Source of the DNA: Prosthecobacter sp.
Lineage (GTDB): Bacteria; Verrucomicrobiota; Verrucomicrobiia; Verrucomicrobiales; Verrucomicrobiaceae
NCBI GenBank assembly: GCA_019186985.1
Contig: JABARQ010000016.1
Span: 1 to 64,000, forward strand
Length of the DNA: 64,000 nt
Direction: 5' to 3'
Below, one piece after another: positions 17,109 to 26,900 of the stretch. A program made the translations under genes and the position numbers. Under the pieces are notes generated by a model. That model was not told the origin of the DNA, did not search any database, and was given only the letters and a program-made list of their open reading frames with translations. The stretch's first letter is position 1. Each line of letters starts with the position of its first letter.

Positions 17109-19271
17109 ATGCGAATCTTATTCCAACTCCTGGTAGCCGGCTCTGCACTGGCAGCCAACCTGCCCTCAGATCATGCCAAGCGCATGGAACGCGGGCTGAG
17201 GCTCTTCGATGACGAGGTGGCGTCGACCCTGAAACAGCACTGCCTCAAATGCCATGGTGGAGAGAAGGTGAAGAGCGACTTCGACCTGACGACGCGCGAG
17301 GATCTTCTGCGCGGCGGTTCACACGGCGCCGCCGTGGTGCCGTTTGATTCCAAAGGCAGCCTGATCATGGCCCTGGTCCGCCATGAAAAGGAGTCGAACA
17401 TGCCCGACGGAAGCCCGAAGCTGCCCGAGGCCGTGATCGCAAAACTGGCCGCCTGGATCGACGACGGCGCACCTTATTCATCCCCGCTGATCGCCGGAAA
17501 AAAACCCAAGAAGGATCCCGGTGTCGTCACCGAGGAAGACCGGCAGTGGTGGGCCTTTCAACCCCTGAAAAAGGTGCAGGCAAAAAGCATCGACGAGCTG
17601 TTGTTGAAGAATGCGAAAGGCATGACCTTCGCACCACCGGCGGAGAAGTCCGTGCTGGTGCGCAGGCTGTACCTGGACCTCACCGGCCTGCCTCCGCCCG
17701 TAGATGCAGACGCGATGGAGCTGCCCGCCCTCGTCGACCGGCTGCTCGCCTCGCCGCAGCATGGCGAGCGCTGGGCCCGCCACTGGCTGGATGTGGCACG
17801 CTATGCGGAAAGCACCGGCTTTGAGCAGGACTATGACCGGCCCTTCGCCTTTCATTATCGCGACTTCGTCATCCGCGCGCTCAACGAGGACATGCCCTAT
17901 GACCAGTTTGTGAAGTGGCAGCTCGCCGGGGATGAATACGAGCCGAAGAACCCGCAGGCCCTGGCGGCCACCGGCTTCCTCGGCGCGGGCGTCTTCCCCT
18001 CCCAGATCACCGCCAACGAAGTCGAGCGCACACGCTACGACGCCATGGACGACATGCTCAGCACGACGGGCAACGCCATGCTCGGCCTCACCATCGGCTG
18101 CGCCCGCTGCCACGACAACAAGTACGACCCGATCCCGACCGCAGACTATTACGCCATGCTCAGCACCTTCACGACGACGACGCGCATGAACGTGGACATT
18201 CATCGTGACGGCAGGGTGACCTCCGCCGTGACAACGATGGATGCGAAGAAGAACACGCCCGTGGTGAAGGACGCCACGCGCATGATGATCTGCGCGGAAG
18301 GCTACGACCCCATTGTCATGCACACCCAGGGCGGGCCGTTCTTTGACAAGACCTTCCTTTTGAAGCGCGGCAGCACGGACATGAAGGACCGCGAGGCCAC
18401 GCAGGGTTTCCTTCAGGTGCTCTCCAGACCCCAGGACTTCAAGCGCTGGCAGTGGCGGCCGCCGGAGGGCTCGAAGTCAAGCGGCAGACGCCGCACGCTC
18501 TCCCACTGGATCACAGACGTGGACCACGGGGCCGGCGCGCTGCTCGCCCGGGTGATCGTCAACCGGCTGTGGCAGCATCACTTCGGCACCGGCCTCGTGC
18601 CCACTCCAAACGACTTTGGCAAAACCGGCACGCCCTGCACGCAGCCCGAGCTGCTCGACTGGCTTGCCGGACGGCTCATCGACGGCGGCTGGAAGCTCAA
18701 GCCCATCCACCGCCTCATCCTCAACAGCCGCGCCTGGCAGCAGAGCAGCGCCCGCGATGCGGCAAAGGAGGCGGCGGATCCTGCCAACGGGCTGTTCATG
18801 CGCTTTGTCCCCTGCCGCCTGGAGGCGGAGGCGATCCGCGACTCCATGCTGGCCGTCAGCGGCAGGCTTGATGAAACCCTGTTCGGTCCGGGCACCCGCG
18901 ACGAAAACAGCCGGCGGCGCAGCATCTACTTCAACATCAAGCGCAGCCAGCTCATCGGCAGCCTCGTCGCCTTTGACCTTCCCGAACCCCTCGTCAGCCA
19001 GGGCGCACGCCCCACGACCACCGTCGCCCCCCAGGCGCTGATCCTGATGAACAGCCCGCAGGCCCGGTCCTGGGCGGAAGGCCTGGCCGCAAGGCTGCAA
19101 GCCGCCGGTGACGGCCAGGGGCAGATCACCCTGGCTTACCAACTTTGCTTTCACCGCAACCCCTCGGCGGCGGAGCTGGACGCCGGGCTCGCCTTCCTGA
19201 AATCCGGGGCCTCGCCCGCAGACTACTGCCAGGTGCTGCTCAGCCTGAATGAATTCGTCTACGTCAACTGA
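17109..19271 (+). CDS. DUF1549/DUF1553 cytochrome-like protein
   Basis: A 720-residue exported protein of the planctomycete/verrucomicrobial PSCyt1-PSD1 family. The signal peptide is at residues 1-16. A haem c site CLKCH at residues 45-49 lies in the cytochrome-like domain, DUF1549 is at about 150-350 (with HWLDVARYAEST and CARCHDNKYDPI), and DUF1553 is at about 450-710 (with NRLWQHHFGTGLV and LRPTTTVAPQ-like elements near the end). CARCH is a possible second haem site. The length is near the short end for the family. It is followed after 6 bases by the DUF1501 gene, the standard pairing. The biochemical role is not established; oxidation of glycans has been proposed for such pairs. Confidence 0.92.
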   Translation: MRILFQLLVAGSALAANLPSDHAKRMERGLRLFDDEVASTLKQHCLKCHGGEKVKSDFDLTTREDLLRGGSHGAAVVPFDSKGSLIMALVRHEKESNMPDGSPKLPEAVIAKLAAWIDDGAPYSSPLIAGKKPKKDPGVVTEEDRQWWAFQPLKKVQAKSIDELLLKNAKGMTFAPPAEKSVLVRRLYLDLTGLPPPVDADAMELPALVDRLLASPQHGERWARHWLDVARYAESTGFEQDYDRPFAFHYRDFVIRALNEDMPYDQFVKWQLAGDEYEPKNPQALAATGFLGAGVFPSQITANEVERTRYDAMDDMLSTTGNAMLGLTIGCARCHDNKYDPIPTADYYAMLSTFTTTTRMNVDIHRDGRVTSAVTTMDAKKNTPVVKDATRMMICAEGYDPIVMHTQGGPFFDKTFLLKRGSTDMKDREATQGFLQVLSRPQDFKRWQWRPPEGSKSSGRRRTLSHWITDVDHGAGALLARVIVNRLWQHHFGTGLVPTPNDFGKTGTPCTQPELLDWLAGRLIDGGWKLKPIHRLILNSRAWQQSSARDAAKEAADPANGLFMRFVPCRLEAEAIRDSMLAVSGRLDETLFGPGTRDENSRRRSIYFNIKRSQLIGSLVAFDLPEPLVSQGARPTTTVAPQALILMNSPQARSWAEGLAARLQAAGDGQGQITLAYQLCFHRNPSAAELDAGLAFLKSGASPADYCQVLLSLNEFVYVN

Positions 19272-19277
19272 CCCGCC

Positions 19278-20693
19278 ATGCACCCTCCCACCCTTTCCCG
19301 TCGTGAAATGCTCGCCCGTACGGGCGGCGGATTTGGCATGCTCGCCCTTGCCTCCATGCTCGAAGCCGCCCAGAACCCCTTTGCCCCCAGGGCGCCGATG
19401 CAGGTCGGCGGCAGGGCGAAGTCCATCATCTGGATCTTCACCAACGGCGGGCCTTCCCAGGTGGACACCTGGGACTACAAGCCGGAATTGGCCAGGCGCG
19501 ACGGCCAGACGCTCGAGGGCTTTGACCCCAAGACGGGCTTCTTCCCAGGCTCCGTCGGCGGTCTGATGAAGTCGCCCTTCGGCTTCAGGCAATATGGTCA
19601 GAGCGGCACCTGGTGCAGCGACCTCTTCCCGAAGACCTCGATGCACGTGGACAAGATGTGCTTCATCCACAGCTGCTGGACGGGCTCGAACAACCACTCC
19701 CCAGCCCTGTTCATGATGAACACGGGCGCCACCCGCATGGGCTATCCCTGCGTCGGCTCCTGGGTGACCTACGGCCTTGGCGGTGAAAGCGACTCGCTGC
19801 CCAGCTTCGTCGTGATGAGCGACCCGCTGAACCGCGGCCTGCCCAAGGGCAGCGCGGCCAACTGGGGCGCGGGCTTTCTGCCAAGCGTCTTCCAGGGCAC
19901 CTGGCTGAAGCCCAGCGGCGCACCGATCGACAACCTCGCGGTGCCTGCATCACTGACACCACAGCGCCAGCGCGCCCAGCTCGACCTCATGGCGCGCCTG
20001 AACCGCCAGGCGCTCGCAGGATCAGCCGTCGAGAGCGAGCTCAACGCCCGCATTGAAAGCTTTGAACTTGCCTACCGCATGCAGACCGCCGCACCCGAGG
20101 CCTTTGCCATCAAGGACGAGCCCGAGCACATCCGGAAGCTCTATGGCGTGGACGAAAAGCATTGCGGCCACTTCGCCACCCAGTGCCTCACCGCCAGACG
20201 CATGGTCGAGCGCGGCGTGCGCTTCATCCAGATCTACAGCGGCGGCATGGAGAACCAGCAGAGCTGGGACGGCCATCGCGACATCCTCGGCAATCACAGC
20301 GGCTTCGCGGCGGAGAGCGACCAGCCTGTTGCCGCGCTAATCAGCGACCTTGAGCAGCGCGGCCTGCTGGACCAGACCCTCGTCATCTGGGGAGGCGAGT
20401 TCGGCCGCCTGCCCATCGCGCAAAAGGGCGCCCAGCCCGGACGCGACCACAACCCGCATGCCTTCACGATTTGGATGTGCGGTGGCGGCGTCAGAGGCGG
20501 CCATCATCATGGCGAGTCTGATGAGATCGGCTTCAAGGCCGTCCTCGACCGCGTCAGCGTGCACGACCTGCATGCGACGATCCTCGCCGCCGCCGGCCTC
20601 GATCACGAGCGCCTCACCTTCAAGTTCCAGGGCCTCGACCAGCGCCTCACCGGCGTGGAAAACCCAAAGGTCGTGAAGCAGGTGTTTGCGTGA
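19278..20693 (+). CDS. DUF1501 domain protein
   Basis: A 471-residue protein with an arginine-pair leader, SRREMLARTGGGFGMLAL, typical of Tat export. The rest matches DUF1501: IIWIFTNGGPSQVDTWDYKP near residue 50, HSCWTGSNNHSPA, VIWGGEFGRLP and GRDHNPHAF. The fold is related to alkaline phosphatase/sulfatase, and the Asp and His residues in these motifs resemble metal ligands. It is cotranscribed with the DUF1549/DUF1553 gene and the two products probably act together in the periplasm. No reaction is established for the family. Confidence 0.92.
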   Translation: MHPPTLSRREMLARTGGGFGMLALASMLEAAQNPFAPRAPMQVGGRAKSIIWIFTNGGPSQVDTWDYKPELARRDGQTLEGFDPKTGFFPGSVGGLMKSPFGFRQYGQSGTWCSDLFPKTSMHVDKMCFIHSCWTGSNNHSPALFMMNTGATRMGYPCVGSWVTYGLGGESDSLPSFVVMSDPLNRGLPKGSAANWGAGFLPSVFQGTWLKPSGAPIDNLAVPASLTPQRQRAQLDLMARLNRQALAGSAVESELNARIESFELAYRMQTAAPEAFAIKDEPEHIRKLYGVDEKHCGHFATQCLTARRMVERGVRFIQIYSGGMENQQSWDGHRDILGNHSGFAAESDQPVAALISDLEQRGLLDQTLVIWGGEFGRLPIAQKGAQPGRDHNPHAFTIWMCGGGVRGGHHHGESDEIGFKAVLDRVSVHDLHATILAAAGLDHERLTFKFQGLDQRLTGVENPKVVKQVFA

Positions 20694-20829
20694 GGTCCCG
20701 GGGCCTGGATGACCCGGAGCCGTCCTGACGGACAGGACACGCCGCCAACCAAATGTCTTTCCAGCAGCAGCCGGCCCGGCTATCCAGGCGGAGGAATCAT
20801 GAAGCCGGCCGTCGCCACCCACTGAAGCC

Positions 20830-22437
20830 ATGAAACATCTCCTCCCGCTCGCCTGCCTCATCCTTGGACCGCAGGTCGTTGCCGGCGACCTCGTCGCTGT
20901 CGACCCCGCCCTGCGCAGCCGGGCCGTCAAGGAGAGCACGATGCCCGTGCGCGAGGGTGTGCCTACCTGGAACCAGAACGCGGTGCAGTTTCAGTTTGCG
21001 CCCTCCTTTGACTTCAAGGCCGTTCCTGGAGCGAGAAGCTATCGTTTCAGCATTCAGCCCGCGAAAGGCGAGCCGCTCGTTTTCATCGCTGCATCACCCG
21101 CCGCCTCGCTCGCGCCGGTCTGGGCGAGACTGGGCACTGGAAAAGCCACGCTCACTGTGTGCGGCATCAACGCGCAGGGCCACGAGACTGGCGAGGCGAT
21201 GACGCGCAGCTTTCATCGGGCTGCGGTGATTCCGAAGTCCTATCCAGCGCCTGCGATGCCATGGAATGAAAGCGCCCGCACCGCGCTCGATGCCCTGGTG
21301 CATTCGCCGGATTTGAAGTGCTGGTTCACCACCGGCCTTCCGGAGGAGAGGTTCCATCTCTACCGCTACCCCTCAAAAATCATCGGTGCAGCCGCCGCCG
21401 CGCTGGCCATCCATGCCTCGCAAACACCCACGCCTGTGGATGCCGCAGAGGCCTTACAGGCATCGCGAAGGGCGGCGGACTGCCTTTTGGGGATGTGCTT
21501 CGATGCGGAAAGCGCCTGGGCCTTCCATCCGCCGACCTATCACCCCACGATGTTCGCAGAACGAATGAAGGGCCACATGAACCCTGCGAACTACATGACA
21601 AACTGCGGCGCTGAGGGCGGCGGCTGTTTTCTCGATGTCCATGCGGCCACGAAGGACGAAAAATATCTCCACGCCGCCGTGCGCATCGCCGAGACCTATG
21701 CCAAACAGCAGCGCGAGGACGGAAGCTGGCTGCTCTTTGTCACTCCGCGCGATGGAAAGCCGGTCACGGACAACGTGCTCATTCCCACACTTGTGATTGA
21801 GTTCCTCGAGCGGCTGGCGCTGGTCACGAAGGAGCATCGCTTTGATCCGGTGCGCGACAGGGCCGTCGCCTGGATGATGCAGAACCCCGTGCGCACCTGG
21901 AACTGGCAGGGGCAGTTTGAGGACGTGCAGCCGCAGCCGCCGTATGAAAACCTCACGAAGCACGAGGCCGGCGATTTTGCCATCCACCTGCTCGAAACCG
22001 CCGCCCAGGATGAGATGAAGCGCCGGCTCGCCCTCGATTTGGTCCGCTACGCCGAGGACCAGTTCGTCATCTGGTCGCAACCGCCCGCCGACACGCCCAA
22101 CAAACAAAACGACGACGGCACCGCCGCCGCCCGCACGAGGCGCTGGATGCTTCCCTGCGTGCTGGAGCAATACCGCTGCTGGGCCCCCGTCTGCGCCAGC
22201 AGTGCGAAGCTCATCCGCATGTATCTCGCGGCGTATCACGCGACCCAGGACCCGCTTCACCTCGAAAAGGCCAGGGCCCTCGCTTCCACGCTCACCCTTG
22301 CCCAGTCCAACCCCAGGGCCCCGGGCCGCTACCAGACCTGGCTCATGCAAAGTCCCGGCCCCATGTGGTTCAACTGCGAACTCATGGCCGTGCGCGCGAT
22401 GAAGGAGCTTTCAGAAGCGGACAAGGCGGCCCGCTAA
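20830..22437 (+). CDS. Secreted alpha-helical toroid protein, carbohydrate-enzyme-like
   Basis: A 535-residue exported protein with a signal peptide at residues 1-18. Residues about 40-130 look like a fibronectin-type beta domain (ARSYRFSIQP). Residues about 140-520 are alpha-helical with repeated aromatic-rich motifs such as FHPPTYHP, NWQGQFEDV and YENLTKHEAGDF, the look of (alpha/alpha) toroids found in polysaccharide lyases and glycoside hydrolases. No exact family is recognised. Neighbouring secreted genes suggest glycan degradation. It starts about 135 bases after the DUF1501 gene and may be transcribed with it. Confidence 0.7.
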   Translation: MKHLLPLACLILGPQVVAGDLVAVDPALRSRAVKESTMPVREGVPTWNQNAVQFQFAPSFDFKAVPGARSYRFSIQPAKGEPLVFIAASPAASLAPVWARLGTGKATLTVCGINAQGHETGEAMTRSFHRAAVIPKSYPAPAMPWNESARTALDALVHSPDLKCWFTTGLPEERFHLYRYPSKIIGAAAAALAIHASQTPTPVDAAEALQASRRAADCLLGMCFDAESAWAFHPPTYHPTMFAERMKGHMNPANYMTNCGAEGGGCFLDVHAATKDEKYLHAAVRIAETYAKQQREDGSWLLFVTPRDGKPVTDNVLIPTLVIEFLERLALVTKEHRFDPVRDRAVAWMMQNPVRTWNWQGQFEDVQPQPPYENLTKHEAGDFAIHLLETAAQDEMKRRLALDLVRYAEDQFVIWSQPPADTPNKQNDDGTAAARTRRWMLPCVLEQYRCWAPVCASSAKLIRMYLAAYHATQDPLHLEKARALASTLTLAQSNPRAPGRYQTWLMQSPGPMWFNCELMAVRAMKELSEADKAAR

Positions 22438-22539
22438 ACACAGTCCGTGCCATCAATTGCCCCCGCCTGCATCCCTGCAAATTCCACAGGGCCTACGAAT
22501 CACTCATCATGGTGCCCGCCACAATGGCCTTGTTTATTT

Positions 22540-22977
22540 TTACTTAACGTGACCAGCATTGTCCAAATCTCCTGGCGGGACCGCTTGCTCCGCCGCCTTC
22601 CTCCTGTTCTCAATCTCTTTCATCATCGCATGAGCCGACTCCCGCATTTGATGCGTCAGATAGACTGACAATATGAACAAGACGACAGGGAAGGTCACCC
22701 CGACAATGCCCTTCCATAACAACATTTTGAAGCCAAATTTTCGAATTCCTGCAAGCGCCATGACCCCTGCGGGGACAGCTGAGAAGATAACAAGCGCCGG
22801 AAGATAGCCCAACATCACCCCTGCTTCGTGCGGAACCCCGCTCCGCATGCCGGATATCAACAACTGTAGAAAAAATGAACCGATGATTGCTGCAATCGCA
22901 TAATTTCCAGCCTTGTGGAATGGCGAAGAGAACTGGGGAGGGAGTGAAGGAGGCTGCATCTTGTCGAAGTAAACCAA
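22540..22977 (-). CDS. Hypothetical membrane protein
   Basis: A 145-residue protein with about three transmembrane helices (roughly residues 25-45, 55-77 and 86-110) and a charged C-terminal tail that may be a short coiled coil. A second possible start is the Met at residue 7. No family is recognised. It lies between plus-strand genes and stands alone. Its DNA is less GC-rich than that of the flanking secreted-protein genes. Confidence 0.55.
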   Translation of the reverse strand: MVYFDKMQPPSLPPQFSSPFHKAGNYAIAAIIGSFFLQLLISGMRSGVPHEAGVMLGYLPALVIFSAVPAGVMALAGIRKFGFKMLLWKGIVGVTFPVVLFILSVYLTHQMRESAHAMMKEIENRRKAAEQAVPPGDLDNAGHVK

Positions 22978-23093
22978 CGATTAAGTAAAGGAACCCTTTG
23001 GGGGGCTTTGACTCATCAAAATTGAGATGACAGTATTAAAAGGGCCGGGTTTAGGCAATCGCAGGGGTTCCTCAACGTTCAAGTCATCCCACC

Positions 23094-23843
23094 ATGAAAA
23101 TCGCCCTGCTCCTGCTCACCACCATCTGCCTTGCCGTGAAGGCCGAGAATCCCGCCACGCTCATGACCACGCGTGGCAGGCTGCTTGCCAGCGAAGACTT
23201 CACCACGGCACCCGCGCCATTCACGGGCAAGCCGCTTGGCTTTGCGAGCGGGTTCACCGGCTGGCGCTACAACAGCTCCGCCACGGGCGGCAAAGGCGGA
23301 CGCTGGGAGATCGCGAATGGGGAGTTTCGCGGCATTGAGACACCGGGAGCGAATCATCCGGCGACGGCTTCGTTTGGCATCAGTTATCAGGACGTGATCA
23401 TTCAGTGCGAGGTGCGTCTGAACGACGTGCCGGACGAAGGCAGGAAATATCGCTCGCTCTTCGTGAAGGCCACGGACGCCAGAGATTATGTCATCTCGCT
23501 CAGCCTCGGCCAGGGCGGGCTGTTCCTGACACCGTATGACGCGGACAAGATCAATCCCGCCACGAAGCAGCGCGAGAAAGTCGCCACGGTGAAGCTCTTG
23601 AAGCCGGTCAAGCTCAATGAGTGGCACACCGTCGTGCTTGAAATCAGAGGCGATGAAGTCGTCGGCACGCTGGATGGACAGAGCATCACGCTGAGCAATC
23701 CTCTCATCGGCACCGCGAAGCACAGCATCATGCTCGGCGCGGGCACCGAGGCGAGCTTTCGCAAGCTGCGCGTGTGGGAGGCGCTGCCGAATGCGGCGTG
23801 GGAGACGAACAAGGCGAAACTCAACGCTTCCGCGAAGCCATGA
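23094..23843 (+). CDS. Secreted DUF1080-like (concanavalin-fold) protein
   Basis: A 249-residue exported protein with a signal peptide at residues 1-17. The body is beta-rich, with GGRWEIANGEFRG, FGISYQDVIIQCEVRL and LKPVKLNEWHTVVLEI, the pattern of the DUF1080 / 3-keto-disaccharide hydrolase-like concanavalin fold common in this phylum. No catalytic site can be assigned, so binding or hydrolysis of sugars are both possible. Its stop codon overlaps the ATG of a tiny downstream peptide gene. Confidence 0.75.
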   Translation: MKIALLLLTTICLAVKAENPATLMTTRGRLLASEDFTTAPAPFTGKPLGFASGFTGWRYNSSATGGKGGRWEIANGEFRGIETPGANHPATASFGISYQDVIIQCEVRLNDVPDEGRKYRSLFVKATDARDYVISLSLGQGGLFLTPYDADKINPATKQREKVATVKLLKPVKLNEWHTVVLEIRGDEVVGTLDGQSITLSNPLIGTAKHSIMLGAGTEASFRKLRVWEALPNAAWETNKAKLNASAKP

Positions 23844-23923
23844 AGCTCAAATACCTGCTGATCAGCATCACTACGGTGCTCCTTGGCACGCTAGCGATGT
23901 TGCTCGCTGGGCACTTTGAATGA
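23840..23923 (+). CDS. 27-residue single-helix membrane peptide
   Basis: An ATG at 23840 overlaps the stop of the DUF1080-like gene as ATGA and opens a frame of 27 codons ending in TGA at 23921-23923. The product is MKLKYLLIS followed by a continuous hydrophobic stretch and the end AGHFE, which is one transmembrane helix with a positive N-terminus. The overlap suggests translational coupling. It could equally be a chance frame, or a truncated signal peptide left at the junction with the accessory insert that begins 12 bases later. Confidence 0.4.
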   Translation: MKLKYLLISITTVLLGTLAMLLAGHFE

Positions 23924-23935
23924 TTCCGAGTTGGA

Positions 23936-26900
23936 CTACATCTCATCGTCGTCACTCTCGATCAACTGACGATCCTTGCGGCGGCGGGCTTCGAGCATGG
24001 ACCGGCACTCGGAGAGCAGGTTGCTGTAGAATTTCGCTAGGCTGGAATGATGAGCGTGATCTCTGACCAATTTTTCGACCTTTGCAATGACGGGCATTTC
24101 GCCCTCATCTGGTTCTGGATGACGTTTCCCACGCCGACGAAGCCCGCTTGTTGAGCCAACTTTGCAGCTCACGACGGACATCAAGTCTTTGCGAGACCTC
24201 TCTGTGTGCTCTGGAAATTTCGAATCAATCTGAGCAAGTAGAGCCTCAAGCAAAGTCGGATGCCGAAGAACGAGGACGGGCGAGTCGCCGATCACGGCGT
24301 CGTGAAATAGCCAGAGCTCATTAAGTGAGTTGATTTCTGCAATCCAGGACCCAACAAGGATCGGATACTTTGCGCCCGCAGCATCCAACATCCAACGAGT
24401 GAGCTGGCGTAATTTCCAATGGTAGCCTCCAGATTCAAAGATGCGTCGGCTGTCGCCATCTGCGGCTTTCGCTCGCATGATCGCGATCAGTTCGTCGCGC
24501 AGTTCAGTGAACTTTTCCTCAAACGACGGATGCTTGGCAAAAGGGGCCAGTGAGACATGATCACCATAGGCCGGGAACGCCTCGTAGGCGGATTGATCCA
24601 GCGGATCTTGTCGGGCACGGTCGCGGCTGAACGCAATCCGCTGGCGGTAAAATTCAAAAACTTCCAGCGGGTTGCTTTCGATCAGATGATTGAGATGGTG
24701 CTGCTCCATCGCTGAGTGAATCCGCGGAACAGGGACGAGCCGCACCAGCGCCAAAGAGACGAGGTTTCCGGGCAACGGTGAGGAGCCTTTCTGCTCCACA
24801 CGAGCCAGGAGTGCCAGCAAAGGTTCCGTGATATCATTTGCGAATGGGTTTGCCAAAACACCCACCAGCAGGTCGGTGAAAAAGGAGTCAGCCGCAGATG
24901 GAAGCAGTGACGCCTGCCTAAGCATGGACCTCACGACCTGGGGTTGTGAGGTCCGGGCCAGCTCCATCAGGAGCTCTTTGCCCACCTCTGGAAGGCGCTG
25001 ATGCCTCCGCCACGATAGCAGCAGCCAAGACGCTTCTTCCTGTAGTATCATCCTGGGTGATTGCGCAGCCGCTTTCACGAGGTCGATGCGTATGGCGCTC
25101 CCCGCTGGACAAAGGCCATCCACGAGTGCTCCGAAGGCACGCTGGGCTTCAATACATGGTGAAGTGATGATCTCTTGTGCGAGCGCTTCTGCCAGACCTG
25201 GATCATGCCTAGCCAATGGCAGAAAAATCGTTCTCAGAGTAGGGCTGAATCCAAGTGCAGCAGCTTGTTGAATGAACCCGGCCAGGAAATCGTGGAGTGG
25301 ACCGGCATTCGGAAACCGCTCTGCCAGTTCGGCGGCAACGCGAATGCATAGCTGTTCCCAAAAATCGCAGCTTTGCTGCCAAGAGCGCCCTTCCAGCCTC
25401 AGCACCGCATCACGCTTGTGGGAAGTCGTGATCTCAGATTCCCCAGTTGAACAAGTAGCGCGAACCAGGCGCAGCTCGAAAGTGTCGCTCAATAAATCGA
25501 ACAGCTGCCAGACCTCCTCCCGCAGAAGATTGGTGGGTTCATAGCAGATGTGCCACCACAGTTCATGCCAGATGGTCCAGTGGATGAAGGCTGAGGTGTG
25601 CCGTCGGGCGATGGCAGCAATGCGCTCCAGGGCTTCACGACGTTGAGGCAGCCACTTCTGCTGCAGCTTCCGATCATCCTTCAAACCTGGGACGTTGATC
25701 ATTCTGACGGCTTCACCGAGGACGCTGAGTGCGTTAATCGCCAGGCCAGGGTGTCCGCATTTGGCAAGTGAGGCTGCCAAAGACAGCACTCGACCGCGAA
25801 GTGACAGGACTTTGTCGGCATCGATGGCGATCTGCTCAATACTGAGCACACCCGACTCTGAATCATACCGATTGTCCTCGACGCTGTGCTTGAGAAACGG
25901 CGACAGCAGTGTCGAAAACCACCAAACAGGAGTTTTCAGGCGTTCGACGACTTCAGGTTTGGTGAACTGGTTCTCCATCCAGGCTAGAGCATGTTCATTG
26001 ACGGCGGGTGATTTGCGTAACTCCAAGGCCGAGACCTCCACGATGGCAGAGAGCGGATGATCCTGATTGCTATGCATCCAGCGTTTGGGCTGATCGCAGC
26101 CGATGGACCAAAGCCGATCAAAACAGGCGTGCATGTGCTCGAGGTGATGAAGGGCGACCTCTTTGAGCAATGGCGTCAATGCATCGACCACGTCTTCGTA
26201 GTCGTCGCGGGCTGGCCACAGGAAGCCGCTCTCGTTCTTCGCACCGCTACTGGTCAGTTCGCGGGCTAAATCGACGATCTCGAGAGTTTGCTCTGGCAGA
26301 TACACTCCGAATCGCGACCAATGGCCGAGCATCTGACGGCGCCGATGAAAGCTCGCTCGTTCGAACTGTGCCTTCCACGATACCAGCAGTGGTTTGACCA
26401 CGGACTGATGTTGCCCTTCCGTTTCGCATCGAGCCCGCCATTCAGCTTCCGCGAGATTCGGCAGGCAACGAGCAAGAGCTTCATCTTGCAAGTTCTCCGG
26501 CACGCTGGCGAGATAGTCTGCGGCAAAGCCTTGGTCTCGATGGGATTTGTCAAAGGTCCGCTCAAACAGGAGATAGTCGGAAAGCAGGTCTGGAGACACC
26601 CGATAGCCCTCCCGACCCTCGGCGAGCAGCCCGGCGTGTTTGAGCTTCTCCAGCCAGGCTCGCACCTCGGAGGGCTTGGCATCGGTGCCAGAGTCCTGAA
26701 CCAACAGATCAAACCATGGCCCCTCGCGGGGAACGGGCCCGGCCAGGGCCACGTGGTCAAGAATCTGATCGATGCGCTGGCGGTCGGCGATCAGGCCTAG
26801 CCGGGCGACCCCTTCATCAATGAGACGGACGAATACCTCCTGCTCAAAGTCTCTGTTGGAGGCGAGGTGCGTTCCTGTGGGACGTCGCTGCCGGATAAGT

